A DNA stretch of 64,000 nt from UBA3478 sp038134285 (GTDB lineage Bacteria > Bacteroidota > Bacteroidia > Flavobacteriales > Flavobacteriaceae): the NCBI GenBank assembly GCA_038134285.1, contig JAYPUW010000007.1, forward strand, positions 1-64,000. The letters run 5' to 3'. The position numbers and the translations under genes were made by a program. Positions 17,501 to 25,801 of this stretch are shown here, piece by piece (the first letter of the stretch is position 1; the number at the start of each line of letters is the position of its first letter). The notes under the pieces were generated by a model. It worked only from the letters and a program-made list of their open reading frames with translations, made no database searches and was not told the origin of the DNA.

Positions 17501-18453
17501 GCATAACTCACTTTATTGAACAACACTTTAAACACTTTAATGCGGCGGCCTTAGTCGATGCGGCGAAGGGCTATATTGATCAATTAGAACAGGGCAACAG
17601 GATGTTGGTGTCTCTTGCTGGAGCAATGAGCACCGCAGAACTCGGTCGTATTTTGTCTCCTATGATTCAAGAAGACAAGATTCATATCATTTCTTGCACC
17701 GGGGCAAACCTCGAAGAGGATGTGATGAATCTAGTGGCGCATAAACATTACGAGCGTATTCCAAATTACCGTGACTTGTCTCCTGAACAAGAGCGCGATC
17801 TGCTTGATCGAGGCTTGAATCGCGTGACCGATACTTGTATTCCTGAAGAGGAGGCTTTTCGTGTGCTTCAGAAATACATGTTTAAGTTGTGGAAGTCAGC
17901 GGAAGAAAAAGGAGAACGCTACTTTCCGCATGAGTTTTTGTACCAATTGTTGCTCTCGGGTGACCTAGAGGAGCATTTTCAGATTCCGGTAGAGCACTCG
18001 TGGATGATGACGGCCGCCAAGAAAAACCTTCCGATGGTTGTTCCTGGCTGGGAGGATTCTACTATGGGAAACATCTTTGCCAGTTACGTCATTAAAGGCG
18101 AATTGAAGGCCTCTACCGTAAAATCAGGAATTGAATACATGACGTTCTTGGCCGATTGGTACACCAAACAAAACCAGGTAGGGTTCTTTCAAATTGGTGG
18201 AGGTATTGCCGGAGATTTTCCAATCTGCGTAGTGCCCATGCTTTATCAAGACCTAGAGCTCGAACAAACGCCTTTTTGGAGTTATTTCTGTCAAATCAGC
18301 GATTCAACTACAAGTTATGGGTCTTACTCAGGGGCAGTTCCTAACGAGAAAATCACCTGGGGTAAATTGGATATTGACACTCCAAAATTTATTATAGAAT
18401 CTGACGCTACTATTGTTGCACCTTTAGTTTTTGCATATATCTTAGGATACTAA
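17497..18453 (+). CDS. Deoxyhypusine synthase-like protein, probable polyamine aminobutyl- or aminopropyl-transferase
   Basis: 318 aa. Members of this family transfer an alkylamine group in an NAD-dependent reaction. Bacteria lack the eIF5A target, and bacterial homologues are thought to make polyamines such as homospermidine. The catalytic lysine is retained as K290 in the TWGK motif near the C-terminus, and NAD-site features such as SLAGAMS (39-45), SCTGANLEED (66-75) and QIGGGIAGDFP (232-242) are present. Its place directly behind arginine decarboxylase and agmatinase supports putrescine as a substrate. The exact product is inferred, not shown. Confidence 0.82.
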   Translation: MSITHFIEQHFKHFNAAALVDAAKGYIDQLEQGNRMLVSLAGAMSTAELGRILSPMIQEDKIHIISCTGANLEEDVMNLVAHKHYERIPNYRDLSPEQERDLLDRGLNRVTDTCIPEEEAFRVLQKYMFKLWKSAEEKGERYFPHEFLYQLLLSGDLEEHFQIPVEHSWMMTAAKKNLPMVVPGWEDSTMGNIFASYVIKGELKASTVKSGIEYMTFLADWYTKQNQVGFFQIGGGIAGDFPICVVPMLYQDLELEQTPFWSYFCQISDSTTSYGSYSGAVPNEKITWGKLDIDTPKFIIESDATIVAPLVFAYILGY

Positions 18454-18714
18454 ATGAAACGAGTCATAATTGATTATAAAAAGCTCTCTTCTGAGCAGAA
18501 ACAAGCCTTCTCTGATTTGTACAGTGAAGGTTATGGCGACAATGAGTTGATGACCTTAACCATGGGTAATGGTACACGTGTAAGCTGCCTACCTATGTCT
18601 TTTGAAGACACTTCTTTCTTGGTTAAAATCGGCTCAGTTTCAAAAGACTTCTGGGATGCCGATTTTCTTGACAGCATAGAGCCTGTTGAAGATGTTGACT
18701 ACGACGACGATTAA
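18454..18714 (+). CDS. Small acidic protein of unknown function
   Basis: 86 aa, beginning on the base after the stop of the DHS-like gene and thus probably the last gene of the polyamine operon. The N-terminus is basic (MKRVIIDYKKL) and the C-terminus very acidic (EPVEDVDYDDD). No signal peptide or membrane helix is seen and I recognise no family. The position hints at a partner or regulator of the polyamine enzymes, but this is inference only. Confidence 0.75.
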   Translation: MKRVIIDYKKLSSEQKQAFSDLYSEGYGDNELMTLTMGNGTRVSCLPMSFEDTSFLVKIGSVSKDFWDADFLDSIEPVEDVDYDDD

Positions 18715-18780
18715 ATTAGATTAAGATTTTGTGAGTGCGTGTGAAGGGGCGCGAATGGGGATTGTACCTTTAAAACAAAA

Positions 18781-19500
18781 ATGCATTACCTCATTCACAA
18801 AGCAGATCAACGTGGAACAACTAATTTCGGATGGCTAAAGTCTTTCCATAGCTTTAGTTTCGGATCGCATTACAACCCTGACAACATACAATTTGGAGCG
18901 CTTCGGGTGCTCAATGACGATTGGGTTGAACCTGCCGCTGGTTTTCCGAAGCACGGCCACCGCGATATGGAGATTGTTTCTATTCCGCTATCAGGAGATC
19001 TAAAGCATCAAGATAGCACGGGTACGGCTGCGGTAATTCGATCAGGAGACGTACAAGTGATGAGTGCCGGAACTGGAATTGAACACAGTGAGTTCAATGC
19101 GAGTAGTACAAAGGCAGTTGCTTTTCTTCAAATCTGGGTGCTCCCACGTGAAAAAGGGGTGCAACCGCGTTATCAGCAGTTGACATTGCCACAACCTTTT
19201 CCGCAAAACCATTGGATTCAGGTAGTTTCTCCGAATCCATATGACGATGGGGTATACGTTTACCAAGACGCCTGGTTCTCTATGGTTGATATGAGTGATG
19301 GCACCTTCTTAGATTATGAATTGAAGGAGCCAGAAACGCACGGTGTTTATTTCTTTGTGATTGAGGGAGCATTAAAGGCTGAAGGGGTGAGACTAGACCG
19401 TCGAGACGCCATAGGAGTTTGGGAGGCGTCCATGATTCATCTAGAAGCAATAGCGGATTCGACAGTGCTTGCCATAGAGGTTCCGATGGGGGCGAATTAA
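18781..19500 (+). CDS. Pirin family protein (bicupin)
   Basis: 239 aa, two cupin domains. The N-terminal cupin shows the pirin metal-site pattern GFPKHGHRDMEIVSIPLSG (about residue 57-75, two histidines and a glutamate) and a third histidine in GTGIEHSEFN near residue 101. Bacterial pirins include quercetinase-like dioxygenases and redox-sensing regulators; no substrate can be named. It has its own upstream gap of 66 bases. Confidence 0.92.
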   Translation: MHYLIHKADQRGTTNFGWLKSFHSFSFGSHYNPDNIQFGALRVLNDDWVEPAAGFPKHGHRDMEIVSIPLSGDLKHQDSTGTAAVIRSGDVQVMSAGTGIEHSEFNASSTKAVAFLQIWVLPREKGVQPRYQQLTLPQPFPQNHWIQVVSPNPYDDGVYVYQDAWFSMVDMSDGTFLDYELKEPETHGVYFFVIEGALKAEGVRLDRRDAIGVWEASMIHLEAIADSTVLAIEVPMGAN

Positions 19501-19524
19501 TAGCTTTTGTCGTCGCATTTTGTC

Positions 19525-19540
19525 TAAATTTGCGCCCATG
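19525..19540 (+). promoter_or_regulatory. TAnnTTTG element directly before the queD-family start
   Basis: TAAATTTG (19525-19532) lies 5 bases before ATG 19538. Transcription would begin at or next to the ATG, giving a leaderless mRNA. The upstream TTTG (19506-19509) has only a 15-base spacer, so the -33 part is weak. The element also overlaps the alternative TTG start at 19520, which argues against that start. Confidence 0.45.
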
Positions 19541-19948
19541 ATTACTACCATCTGTCGTAAGGCTCATTTTAATGCCGCACATCGATTACACAATCCAAAA
19601 TGGAGTGATGCCAAAAATGTTGAGGTATTCGGAAAATGTAATAGCGCACATTTTCACGGGCATAATTTCGACCTTGAGGTACGCGTTCGCGGAGAGGTGG
19701 ATCCCGATACCGGTTTTGTGATTGACTTGGGTGTTCTGGGTGGCATCATCAAAGAGCATGTCGAAGATCGATTCGATCACAAAAACCTCAACCTAGACTG
19801 CGAAGAGTTCACTGATCTTTTGCCTTCTACAGAACACTTTGTCAAGGTCATTTACGATATTTTAAAACCCATTCTAGGTGCTCCATATCAATTGCACATT
19901 ACGCTTTTTGAGACCCCAAAGAATGCCGCTGAGTACGGTGATTGGTAG
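19538..19948 (+). CDS. queD: 6-carboxytetrahydropterin synthase / 6-pyruvoyl-tetrahydropterin synthase family protein
   Basis: 136 aa from ATG 19538. The zinc ligands are a histidine in FNAAHRL and two in HFHGHN; the catalytic cysteine lies just before, in FGKCNSAHFHGH. A conserved glutamate (HITLFETPKN) stands near the C-terminus. Bacterial members convert dihydroneopterin triphosphate to carboxytetrahydropterin on the queuosine pathway; no other queuosine gene is nearby. The start is chosen because the promoter element sits just upstream. Confidence 0.88.
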   Translation: MITTICRKAHFNAAHRLHNPKWSDAKNVEVFGKCNSAHFHGHNFDLEVRVRGEVDPDTGFVIDLGVLGGIIKEHVEDRFDHKNLNLDCEEFTDLLPSTEHFVKVIYDILKPILGAPYQLHITLFETPKNAAEYGDW

Positions 19949-19949
19949 G

Positions 19950-21233
19950 CTATAAGGCTTCTAGAATCCGCTCGAGAGTCATTCCTCTAGAACCTTTGAT
20001 TAATAGGTTGAGCTTTCGTACTTCTTTGGGTAGAGACGAGATGAAGCCCTCTGTACTAGAATAGGTTTGACATTTATTATGAGTTGCTGTAAAGTGTTCT
20101 CCTATAAGATAGATTTGCTCAAAACCTAGAGACTGAACCAAGTCCACAATGTTTTGGTGTTCATGAGCAGTATCTGCTCCGAGCTCAAACATGTCTCCAA
20201 GAATGACTCCTTTGTGCTGCCAATCGAGCGCATTGAAAACTTTTAAGGCCGAAAGCATACTGCTAGGATTCGCATTATAGGCATCTAATAGTATTTTTTG
20301 CTGACCGCGCTCGATAATCTCTGATCGCATGTTTGAAGGGACATAAGCGGTGATTCCTCTGATAGCATCGGCTGCTGGCACCTCAAAATATATTCCGATA
20401 CTTAGAGCGGCGGCGCAATTGACCGCATTGTAAGATCCGAATAACAAGCTTTCAAAGGCCTGCCCCTGAAAAGAGAGGTTTAAATGAGGAGCTTCAGATA
20501 AAACGGCCAGGTTGCATTCAGCAGTTGAAGCATTTGAATTACAAATGCTATAAGCGACCTTATGCGAATAGTCAACAAGGGCCTCTACTTGGATGGGGTC
20601 TTGACTGTTGTAAAAGAGGGTCCCTTTTTTAGCCTTTAGATGATTGTAGAGCTCTTGTTTTCCTTTAATCACACCCTCAACACCCCCAAAGCCTTCTAGA
20701 TGCGCCTTGCCAAAATTGGTAATCATTCCATGAGTAGGATCTGCAATATCCGCTAGAACCGTAATTTCTCCTTGATGATTGGCGCCCATTTCAATCACTG
20801 CCATTTCATGGCTAGGTTTTAAACCTAGAAGTGTAAGGGGTACGCCAATGTGATTATTGAGGTTCCCTTGGGTAACTAAAACCTGGTATTTTTGACTCAA
20901 TACACTGTATATAAGTTCTTTAGTGGTAGTTTTACCATTACTTCCCGTCAGAGCGATAACCGGAATGTCGAAGGTTTTTCGATGAAAATGAGCTAAATCC
21001 TGTAAGGTGAAGAGCGGATCATCAACATGAATAAGTTGAGGATGAATTGAAGAAAAAGCGTTGCTTACTATGGCAGAATGCGCCCCTTGATTCAGTGCCT
21101 CAAGCGCAAATTCATCTGCGTTAAATTCAGTTCCTTTCAATGCAAAAAAGAGCTGCCCTTTTTTAAGGGTTCTCGTATCAGTACTAACTCCATTACTCTC
21201 TAAAAAAAGACGGTGAAGCTCTTGAAGTTGCAT
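19950..21233 (-). CDS. murF: UDP-N-acetylmuramoyl-tripeptide--D-alanyl-D-alanine ligase
   Basis: 427 aa, Mur-ligase fold, cytoplasmic. It attaches D-Ala-D-Ala to the UDP-MurNAc-tripeptide, finishing the peptidoglycan stem peptide. Visible are the N-terminal domain motif GVSTDTRTLKKGQLFFALKG, the ATP-binding loop ALTGSNGKTTTKEL (about residue 95-110), and the C-terminal motif LLDAYNANPSSM (about residue 300). It ends one base past the convergent queD-family stop and is divergent from porV. In related flavobacteria murF usually sits by gldJ, which is absent here. Confidence 0.95.
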   Translation of the reverse strand: MQLQELHRLFLESNGVSTDTRTLKKGQLFFALKGTEFNADEFALEALNQGAHSAIVSNAFSSIHPQLIHVDDPLFTLQDLAHFHRKTFDIPVIALTGSNGKTTTKELIYSVLSQKYQVLVTQGNLNNHIGVPLTLLGLKPSHEMAVIEMGANHQGEITVLADIADPTHGMITNFGKAHLEGFGGVEGVIKGKQELYNHLKAKKGTLFYNSQDPIQVEALVDYSHKVAYSICNSNASTAECNLAVLSEAPHLNLSFQGQAFESLLFGSYNAVNCAAALSIGIYFEVPAADAIRGITAYVPSNMRSEIIERGQQKILLDAYNANPSSMLSALKVFNALDWQHKGVILGDMFELGADTAHEHQNIVDLVQSLGFEQIYLIGEHFTATHNKCQTYSSTEGFISSLPKEVRKLNLLIKGSRGMTLERILEAL

Positions 21234-21308
21234 ATAGATTTCTTGAAAGTATAAAGATACGTATTGAACGAATGTTCGTATTTTAAACTTTTGATTTAAA
21301 CGGTACCT

Positions 21309-22334
21309 ATGCGAAAACTATTGGCACTTTTTTTATTTCTCTCTGTTTCTTTTTTAGTTCAAAGTCAAGAGGAAGTCCTTCAGGATGTAGCAGTTCCGTG
21401 GATTCGCATACCCGCCGACATTAGGGCCTCAGGTATGGGAGATACCGGAGTTGCCACAGAGGCTGATGTGAATGCCGCACGCTGGAATCCAGCAAAATTG
21501 GTTTGGCTGGGGTATACTACAGAATTGGGAATTTCATACTTTCCTTATCTCAGAACCTTGATCCCCGATGCCTTTCTGTTGGGTGCCAACTACGCAAAGC
21601 GTATCAATGATGAGAGTAGTCTTGCAGTAGGATTCACCTATTTTACGATCGGAGAGGTAGAGCTTAGAGAAACTATCGATCAAGAAGCGTTTTTTGTTCA
21701 ACCAAACACCTTTACCTTAGACGTTGCCTATGGCTTGCAGCTTAACGACGAAATTTCAGTTGGAGCTGGATTACGCTATATAAGCGACAACCAGCAAACG
21801 CCAGATGACCTCACTAGCGATCGAGCTGGAAATGCCCTTGCGGCAGATGCAGGTGTTTTTTATCGCTCTAGGCTGCGCATAACCGAAGGAAACGACACGC
21901 GCTGGAGGGCTGGAATTGCATTAACCCAAATAGGAACCCCCATTTCTTATGTCTCAGACGGACCTGAGTCTCCATTGCCCTCTACACTGCGCTTTGGATT
22001 AGGGCGCGACATCATCTACGATTACGATTCTATGCTCTCTCTGACTCTCGAAGCGAATACTTTGGTGGTCGACGTTGCTGATCGTTCATGGGGGGTGGGT
22101 TTAGGAGGCGAATACGTGTTTAGAGGAGATTTATTTCTGCGATCTGGATACTACATAGATACCGCCGCAAAAACCGATAGAAACTACCTAACAGTTGGTG
22201 CCGGAGTACGTCGTGGAAATCTCTTGGTAGATATGTCGTATTTGTTTTCAACTAGCAGAGTAGTCAATCCATTTGAGAACACTTTGAGACTTGGTGTAAC
22301 ATTTAGCTTTGGTCAAAGATTCTATCATTATTAA
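21309..22334 (+). CDS. porV: Type IX secretion system outer membrane protein PorV (LptO)
   Basis: 341 aa. A signal peptide (about residues 1-19) is followed by the family start 'IRIPADIRASGMGDTGVATEADVNAARWNPA', in which the asymmetric GMGDTG and NAARWNPAKL segments are diagnostic (only described here as a run of motifs). The rest is a series of amphipathic beta strands ending in an aromatic residue. PorV shuttles T9SS cargo from the SprA translocon to the PorU sortase at the outer membrane. The following pdhA-pdhC pair matches flavobacterial gene order, but the usual porU neighbour is missing. Confidence 0.92.
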   Translation: MRKLLALFLFLSVSFLVQSQEEVLQDVAVPWIRIPADIRASGMGDTGVATEADVNAARWNPAKLVWLGYTTELGISYFPYLRTLIPDAFLLGANYAKRINDESSLAVGFTYFTIGEVELRETIDQEAFFVQPNTFTLDVAYGLQLNDEISVGAGLRYISDNQQTPDDLTSDRAGNALAADAGVFYRSRLRITEGNDTRWRAGIALTQIGTPISYVSDGPESPLPSTLRFGLGRDIIYDYDSMLSLTLEANTLVVDVADRSWGVGLGGEYVFRGDLFLRSGYYIDTAAKTDRNYLTVGAGVRRGNLLVDMSYLFSTSRVVNPFENTLRLGVTFSFGQRFYHY

Positions 22335-22360
22335 TGGCCGATTTCGCATCGAAAACGATC

Positions 22361-22379
22361 TAATTTTGTCTTATTTTTG
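22361..22379 (+). promoter_or_regulatory. Possible promoter of pdhA (two overlapping TAnnTTTG elements)
   Basis: TAATTTTG (22361-22368) and TATTTTTG (22372-22379) both fit the -7 consensus, 31 and 20 bases before the pdhA ATG. Neither has a clear TTTG at the right distance upstream. Confidence 0.4.
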
Positions 22380-22399
22380 CGACTACCAATAGTGACTTC

Positions 22400-23398
22400 A
22401 TGAAAAAGATTACGAAGGAGACCTACATTCAGTGGTATGAAGACATGTTGTTCTGGAGAAAATTCGAGGACAAGCTAGCCGCTGTATATATCCAACAAAA
22501 AGTAAGAGGATTTTTACACCTATATAACGGTCAAGAAGGATTGTTAGCGGGATCATTGCACGCTATGGACCTTACAAAAGACCGCATGATAACGGCCTAT
22601 CGTAACCACGTCCAACCTATTGGAATGGGGGTAGATCCGAAACGCGTTATGGCGGAGTTGTACGGAAAGGTAACCGGTACCTCAAAAGGTATGGGTGGAT
22701 CTATGCACATCTTTTCTAAAGAACACCGTTTTTACGGTGGTCACGGAATTGTGGGTGGTCAGATTCCTTTAGGAGCAGGCTTAGCTTTTGCCGACAAGTA
22801 TTTTGATCGCGACTCTGTTACATTAACATATATGGGAGACGGTGCAGTCCGTCAAGGTTCATTTCACGAAACCTTTAACTTGGCTATGTTATGGCAACTT
22901 CCTGTGGTTTTTATTTGTGAAAATAACGGATACGCCATGGGTACCTCAGTAGCCAGAACGACCTACGATACAGATATTTACAAACTCGGCCTTGGATACG
23001 GAATGCCTTGTTCTGCTTTTGACGGGATGGACCCTGCTGCATCGGCAGAAGCCGTATCAGTGGCTATTGAACGCGCACGTTCAGGAGGAGGACCTACTTT
23101 CTTAGAAGCAAAAACCTATCGCTACCGAGGACATTCAATGTCAGACGCCCAGCATTATCGCACGAAAGAAGAGGTAAAAGAATATCAAAAAATAGACCCT
23201 ATCACCCAAGTTAAAGAGCTCATCTTACAGAAGAAATGGTTGAACGAAGATCAGATCAAAGAGATTGACCAACATGTGAAGGCACTAGTAACCGAATGTG
23301 AGGAGTTTGCTGAGAATTCAGACTTCCCGCCAATCGAGCAATTGTACGATACAGTTTACGAACAAAAAGACTATCCATTTTTAGCACATAAACTTTAA
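22400..23398 (+). CDS. pdhA: Pyruvate dehydrogenase E1 component, alpha subunit
   Basis: 332 aa. The thiamine diphosphate motif starts at GDGAVRQGSFHETFN (about residue 148) and ends with ENNGYAMGTS about 25 residues later. YRYRGHSMSDAQ near residue 240 is the conserved phosphorylation-loop segment of E1 alpha. It decarboxylates pyruvate and passes the acetyl group to the lipoyl arm of the E2 encoded 9 bases downstream. The E1 beta gene (pdhB) is not here and must lie elsewhere, as is usual in flavobacteria. Confidence 0.96.
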   Translation: MKKITKETYIQWYEDMLFWRKFEDKLAAVYIQQKVRGFLHLYNGQEGLLAGSLHAMDLTKDRMITAYRNHVQPIGMGVDPKRVMAELYGKVTGTSKGMGGSMHIFSKEHRFYGGHGIVGGQIPLGAGLAFADKYFDRDSVTLTYMGDGAVRQGSFHETFNLAMLWQLPVVFICENNGYAMGTSVARTTYDTDIYKLGLGYGMPCSAFDGMDPAASAEAVSVAIERARSGGGPTFLEAKTYRYRGHSMSDAQHYRTKEEVKEYQKIDPITQVKELILQKKWLNEDQIKEIDQHVKALVTECEEFAENSDFPPIEQLYDTVYEQKDYPFLAHKL

Positions 23399-23407
23399 AG
23401 AACTAGC

Positions 23408-25030
23408 ATGGCCGAAGTAGTGAATATGCCACGTTTGAGCGATACCATGGAAGAGGGTACCGTTGCAAAATGGCTTAAAAAAGTGGGAGACGCAATTGAA
23501 GAAGGAGATATTCTAGCAGAAATTGAGACCGACAAAGCGACAATGGAATTTGAATCGTTTTATTCAGGAACCTTACTGTATATTGGAATTCCTGAGGGTG
23601 AAGGAGCTCCTGTCGATTCACTGCTCGCTATCATAGGTAAAAAAGGTGAGGATATATCAGGCTTAATTTCTGGGGAAGCTACAACTCCAGTACCTGCTGA
23701 GGTAGCCGCTGCGACAGAAGAAAAGGCTCCAACTCAGGCACCTGTTGCCATTCCTGAAGGCGTTGAGATCGTGACGATGCCACGTTTAAGCGATACGATG
23801 GAAGAAGGAACTGTAGCGACTTGGCTTAAGAAAGTGGGTGATACGGTTGAAGAAGGAAATATTTTAGCTGAAATAGAAACCGATAAAGCAACCATGGAAT
23901 TTGAGTCGTTCTATTCAGGTACGCTCTTGCATATCGGAATCCAAGAAGGACAATCTGCACCCGTTGATGATGTGCTAGCGATCATAGGTCCTGCAGGAAC
24001 AGACGTTAGCGCTATTCTTTCATGGGGTACGACCGCTGCAAAATCAGCTCCGTCTGTTGCCTCTGTAGCAGCAGCTTCGTCAGCACTAGTCTCTGCTACT
24101 GCTGAAGCTCCAAATCAATCGGTTCAGGATACAACAAGTAGTGGTGGACGTGTTTTAGCTTCACCATTGGCTAAGCGTATTGCAGCGGATAAAGGCATTG
24201 ATCTTTCGCAACTAAATGGCTCTGGAGAAAATGGTCGTATCATACGTCGCGATTTAGAAGGCGTAACAGCCTCACAGCCTGCGAGTATATCAGCCTCATC
24301 TGTAGCAGCAGCCCCTTCAACAACTACTGTTCAACTTTCAGTGGGACAAGAATCAGTAGAGAGCGTTAAAAATTCTCAGATGAGAAAGGTAATTGCCAAG
24401 CGCTTAAGCGAGTCAAAATTCACTGCACCTCACTACTACTTGACCATTGAAGTCGAAATGGAAGAGGCAAAAGCTGCTCGTTCGAGCATGAATAAATTGC
24501 CTGACACCAAGGTTTCGTTTAACGATATGGTGCTTAAGGCCTGTGCTATGGCACTTTTAAAACACAAACAGGTAAATACTACTTGGAAAGACGATCATAC
24601 CCTTTTCAACCACCACGTTCATTTAGGCGTTGCGGTGGCTGTTGAGGACGGATTAGTGGTTCCGGTGATACAACATGCCGATCAGCTTTCATTGAGTAAA
24701 ATTGGGGCTCAGGTAAAAGATATGGCTGGACGTGCACGTACCAAAAAACTCACCCCGGCAGAAATGGAGGGTAGCACTTTTACGGTGTCAAATCTAGGAA
24801 TGTTCGGAATCGAAGAATTTACATCGATTATTAACCAACCCAACTCGGCAATTTTGTCGGTTGGCGCTATCGTTGAAAAAGCGGTAGTTAGAGATGAGCA
24901 GATTGCCATTAGAAGCATGATGAAGCTCACACTGGCCTGCGACCACAGAACGGTTGACGGCGCCACTGGTGCTCAATTCTTGCAGACGCTTAAAACCTAT
25001 CTTGAGCATCCGGTAACAATGCTCGCATAA
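23408..25030 (+). CDS. pdhC: Pyruvate dehydrogenase E2 component, dihydrolipoamide acetyltransferase with two lipoyl domains
   Basis: 540 aa. Two lipoyl domains (about residues 2-78 and 119-197) each carry the lipoylated lysine in ETDKATMEF. An Ala/Pro/Ser-rich linker follows, then an E1/E3-binding domain (ASPLAKRIAADKGIDLSQL, about 250-285), a second linker, and the catalytic acyltransferase domain (about 320-540) with the active-site DHRTVDGATG near the C-terminus. It forms the core of the complex and hands acetyl to CoA. Same operon as pdhA; a terminator follows 29 bases after the stop. Confidence 0.96.
   Translation: MAEVVNMPRLSDTMEEGTVAKWLKKVGDAIEEGDILAEIETDKATMEFESFYSGTLLYIGIPEGEGAPVDSLLAIIGKKGEDISGLISGEATTPVPAEVAAATEEKAPTQAPVAIPEGVEIVTMPRLSDTMEEGTVATWLKKVGDTVEEGNILAEIETDKATMEFESFYSGTLLHIGIQEGQSAPVDDVLAIIGPAGTDVSAILSWGTTAAKSAPSVASVAAASSALVSATAEAPNQSVQDTTSSGGRVLASPLAKRIAADKGIDLSQLNGSGENGRIIRRDLEGVTASQPASISASSVAAAPSTTTVQLSVGQESVESVKNSQMRKVIAKRLSESKFTAPHYYLTIEVEMEEAKAARSSMNKLPDTKVSFNDMVLKACAMALLKHKQVNTTWKDDHTLFNHHVHLGVAVAVEDGLVVPVIQHADQLSLSKIGAQVKDMAGRARTKKLTPAEMEGSTFTVSNLGMFGIEEFTSIINQPNSAILSVGAIVEKAVVRDEQIAIRSMMKLTLACDHRTVDGATGAQFLQTLKTYLEHPVTMLA
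23411..23995 (+). repeat. Internal duplication of the lipoyl domain in pdhC
   Basis: About 225 bases near 23411-23635 are repeated near 23762-23995. The proteins are almost identical (PRLSDTMEEGTVA, EIETDKATMEFESFYSGTLL in both), but the codons differ at many third positions, so the duplication is old and kept by selection on the protein. Confidence 0.85.
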
Positions 25031-25059
25031 TAGTAATTCACAAACGAGTATATCTAAGA

Positions 25060-25088
25060 AAGCATTCTCCTTTGGGGAATGCTTTTTT
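25060..25088 (+). terminator. Intrinsic terminator of the pdhA-pdhC operon
   Basis: AAGCATTCTCC (25060-25070) pairs with GGGGAATGCTT (25074-25084) around a 3-base loop, with one G-U pair, followed by a T run to 25088. Confidence 0.85.
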
Positions 25089-25120
25089 GTTAATTTCAAG
25101 GTGTATTTAAAAAGCTTAAA

Positions 25121-25795
25121 GTGGGATATTTCATTGTTACGGGTGCAAGTAGAGGTATAGGACTAGAAACAGTAAGGATATTGCTAAACGAAGGCCATAG
25201 TGTGTTAGCCCTTTCGCGTTCTGTTGTGAAGTTGCAGCATGAGCACTTACATTTACTTCAATCTTGCCGTTTAGACCTTTTAGCCAATGACTTTTCGGAG
25301 GTTGTAAAGGCTATCTCGGATTGGCCTAGAGTCGACGGTTTGATTCACAATGCAGGAGCCTTTTTGAACAAACCTTTTGCTGTCACCACACTGGAAGATT
25401 TTAAAACGGTATACAGTGTCAATATCTTTGCCGTAGCAGGACTGACTCAGGCGATTGATTTAAAGCTTGAGAAGGGTTCTCACGTTTTAGGAATTAGTTC
25501 AATGGGTGGTGTGCAGGGCAGTGCAAAATTTCCCGGGCTATCGGCCTATAGTTCGAGTAAAGGCGCGCTTATAACCTTATTTGAATTGCTTGCTGAAGAG
25601 TATAAAACTCGCGGAGTTTGTTTCAATAGTCTTGCCTTGGGTGCAGTGCAGACCGAGATGCTCGAAGCTGCTTTTCCGGGCCTTAAAGCTCCTGTAAGTG
25701 CCGAACAGATGGGGGCGTATTTGGCATATTTTGTTCAACACGGTCATCAGTATTACAATGGTAAAGTTCTACCCGTAAGTAGCTCAACACCTTAA
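25121..25795 (+). CDS. Short-chain dehydrogenase/reductase
   Basis: 224 aa from a GTG start. The cofactor motif TGASRGIG lies at residues 7-14, NAG at 77-79, and the catalytic Ser-Tyr-Lys are S126 or S127, Y143 and K147 (YSSSK). Classical SDR fold, cytoplasmic, NAD(P)-dependent. The substrate cannot be read from the sequence. The next gene starts 6 bases later. Confidence 0.88.
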   Translation: MGYFIVTGASRGIGLETVRILLNEGHSVLALSRSVVKLQHEHLHLLQSCRLDLLANDFSEVVKAISDWPRVDGLIHNAGAFLNKPFAVTTLEDFKTVYSVNIFAVAGLTQAIDLKLEKGSHVLGISSMGGVQGSAKFPGLSAYSSSKGALITLFELLAEEYKTRGVCFNSLALGAVQTEMLEAAFPGLKAPVSAEQMGAYLAYFVQHGHQYYNGKVLPVSSSTP

Positions 25796-25801
25796 TAATA
25801 T

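Noticed and set aside
21266..21277. LexA/DinR-type SOS box
   Set aside because: GAAC-N4-GTTC matches the Gram-positive SOS box, but the neighbours are not SOS genes and Bacteroidota generally lack that LexA system. Kept only as an unassigned palindrome.
23411..23995. Recent tandem duplication or assembly artefact in pdhC
   Set aside because: The two lipoyl repeats differ at many third codon positions, so they are old domains, as is normal for E2 proteins.
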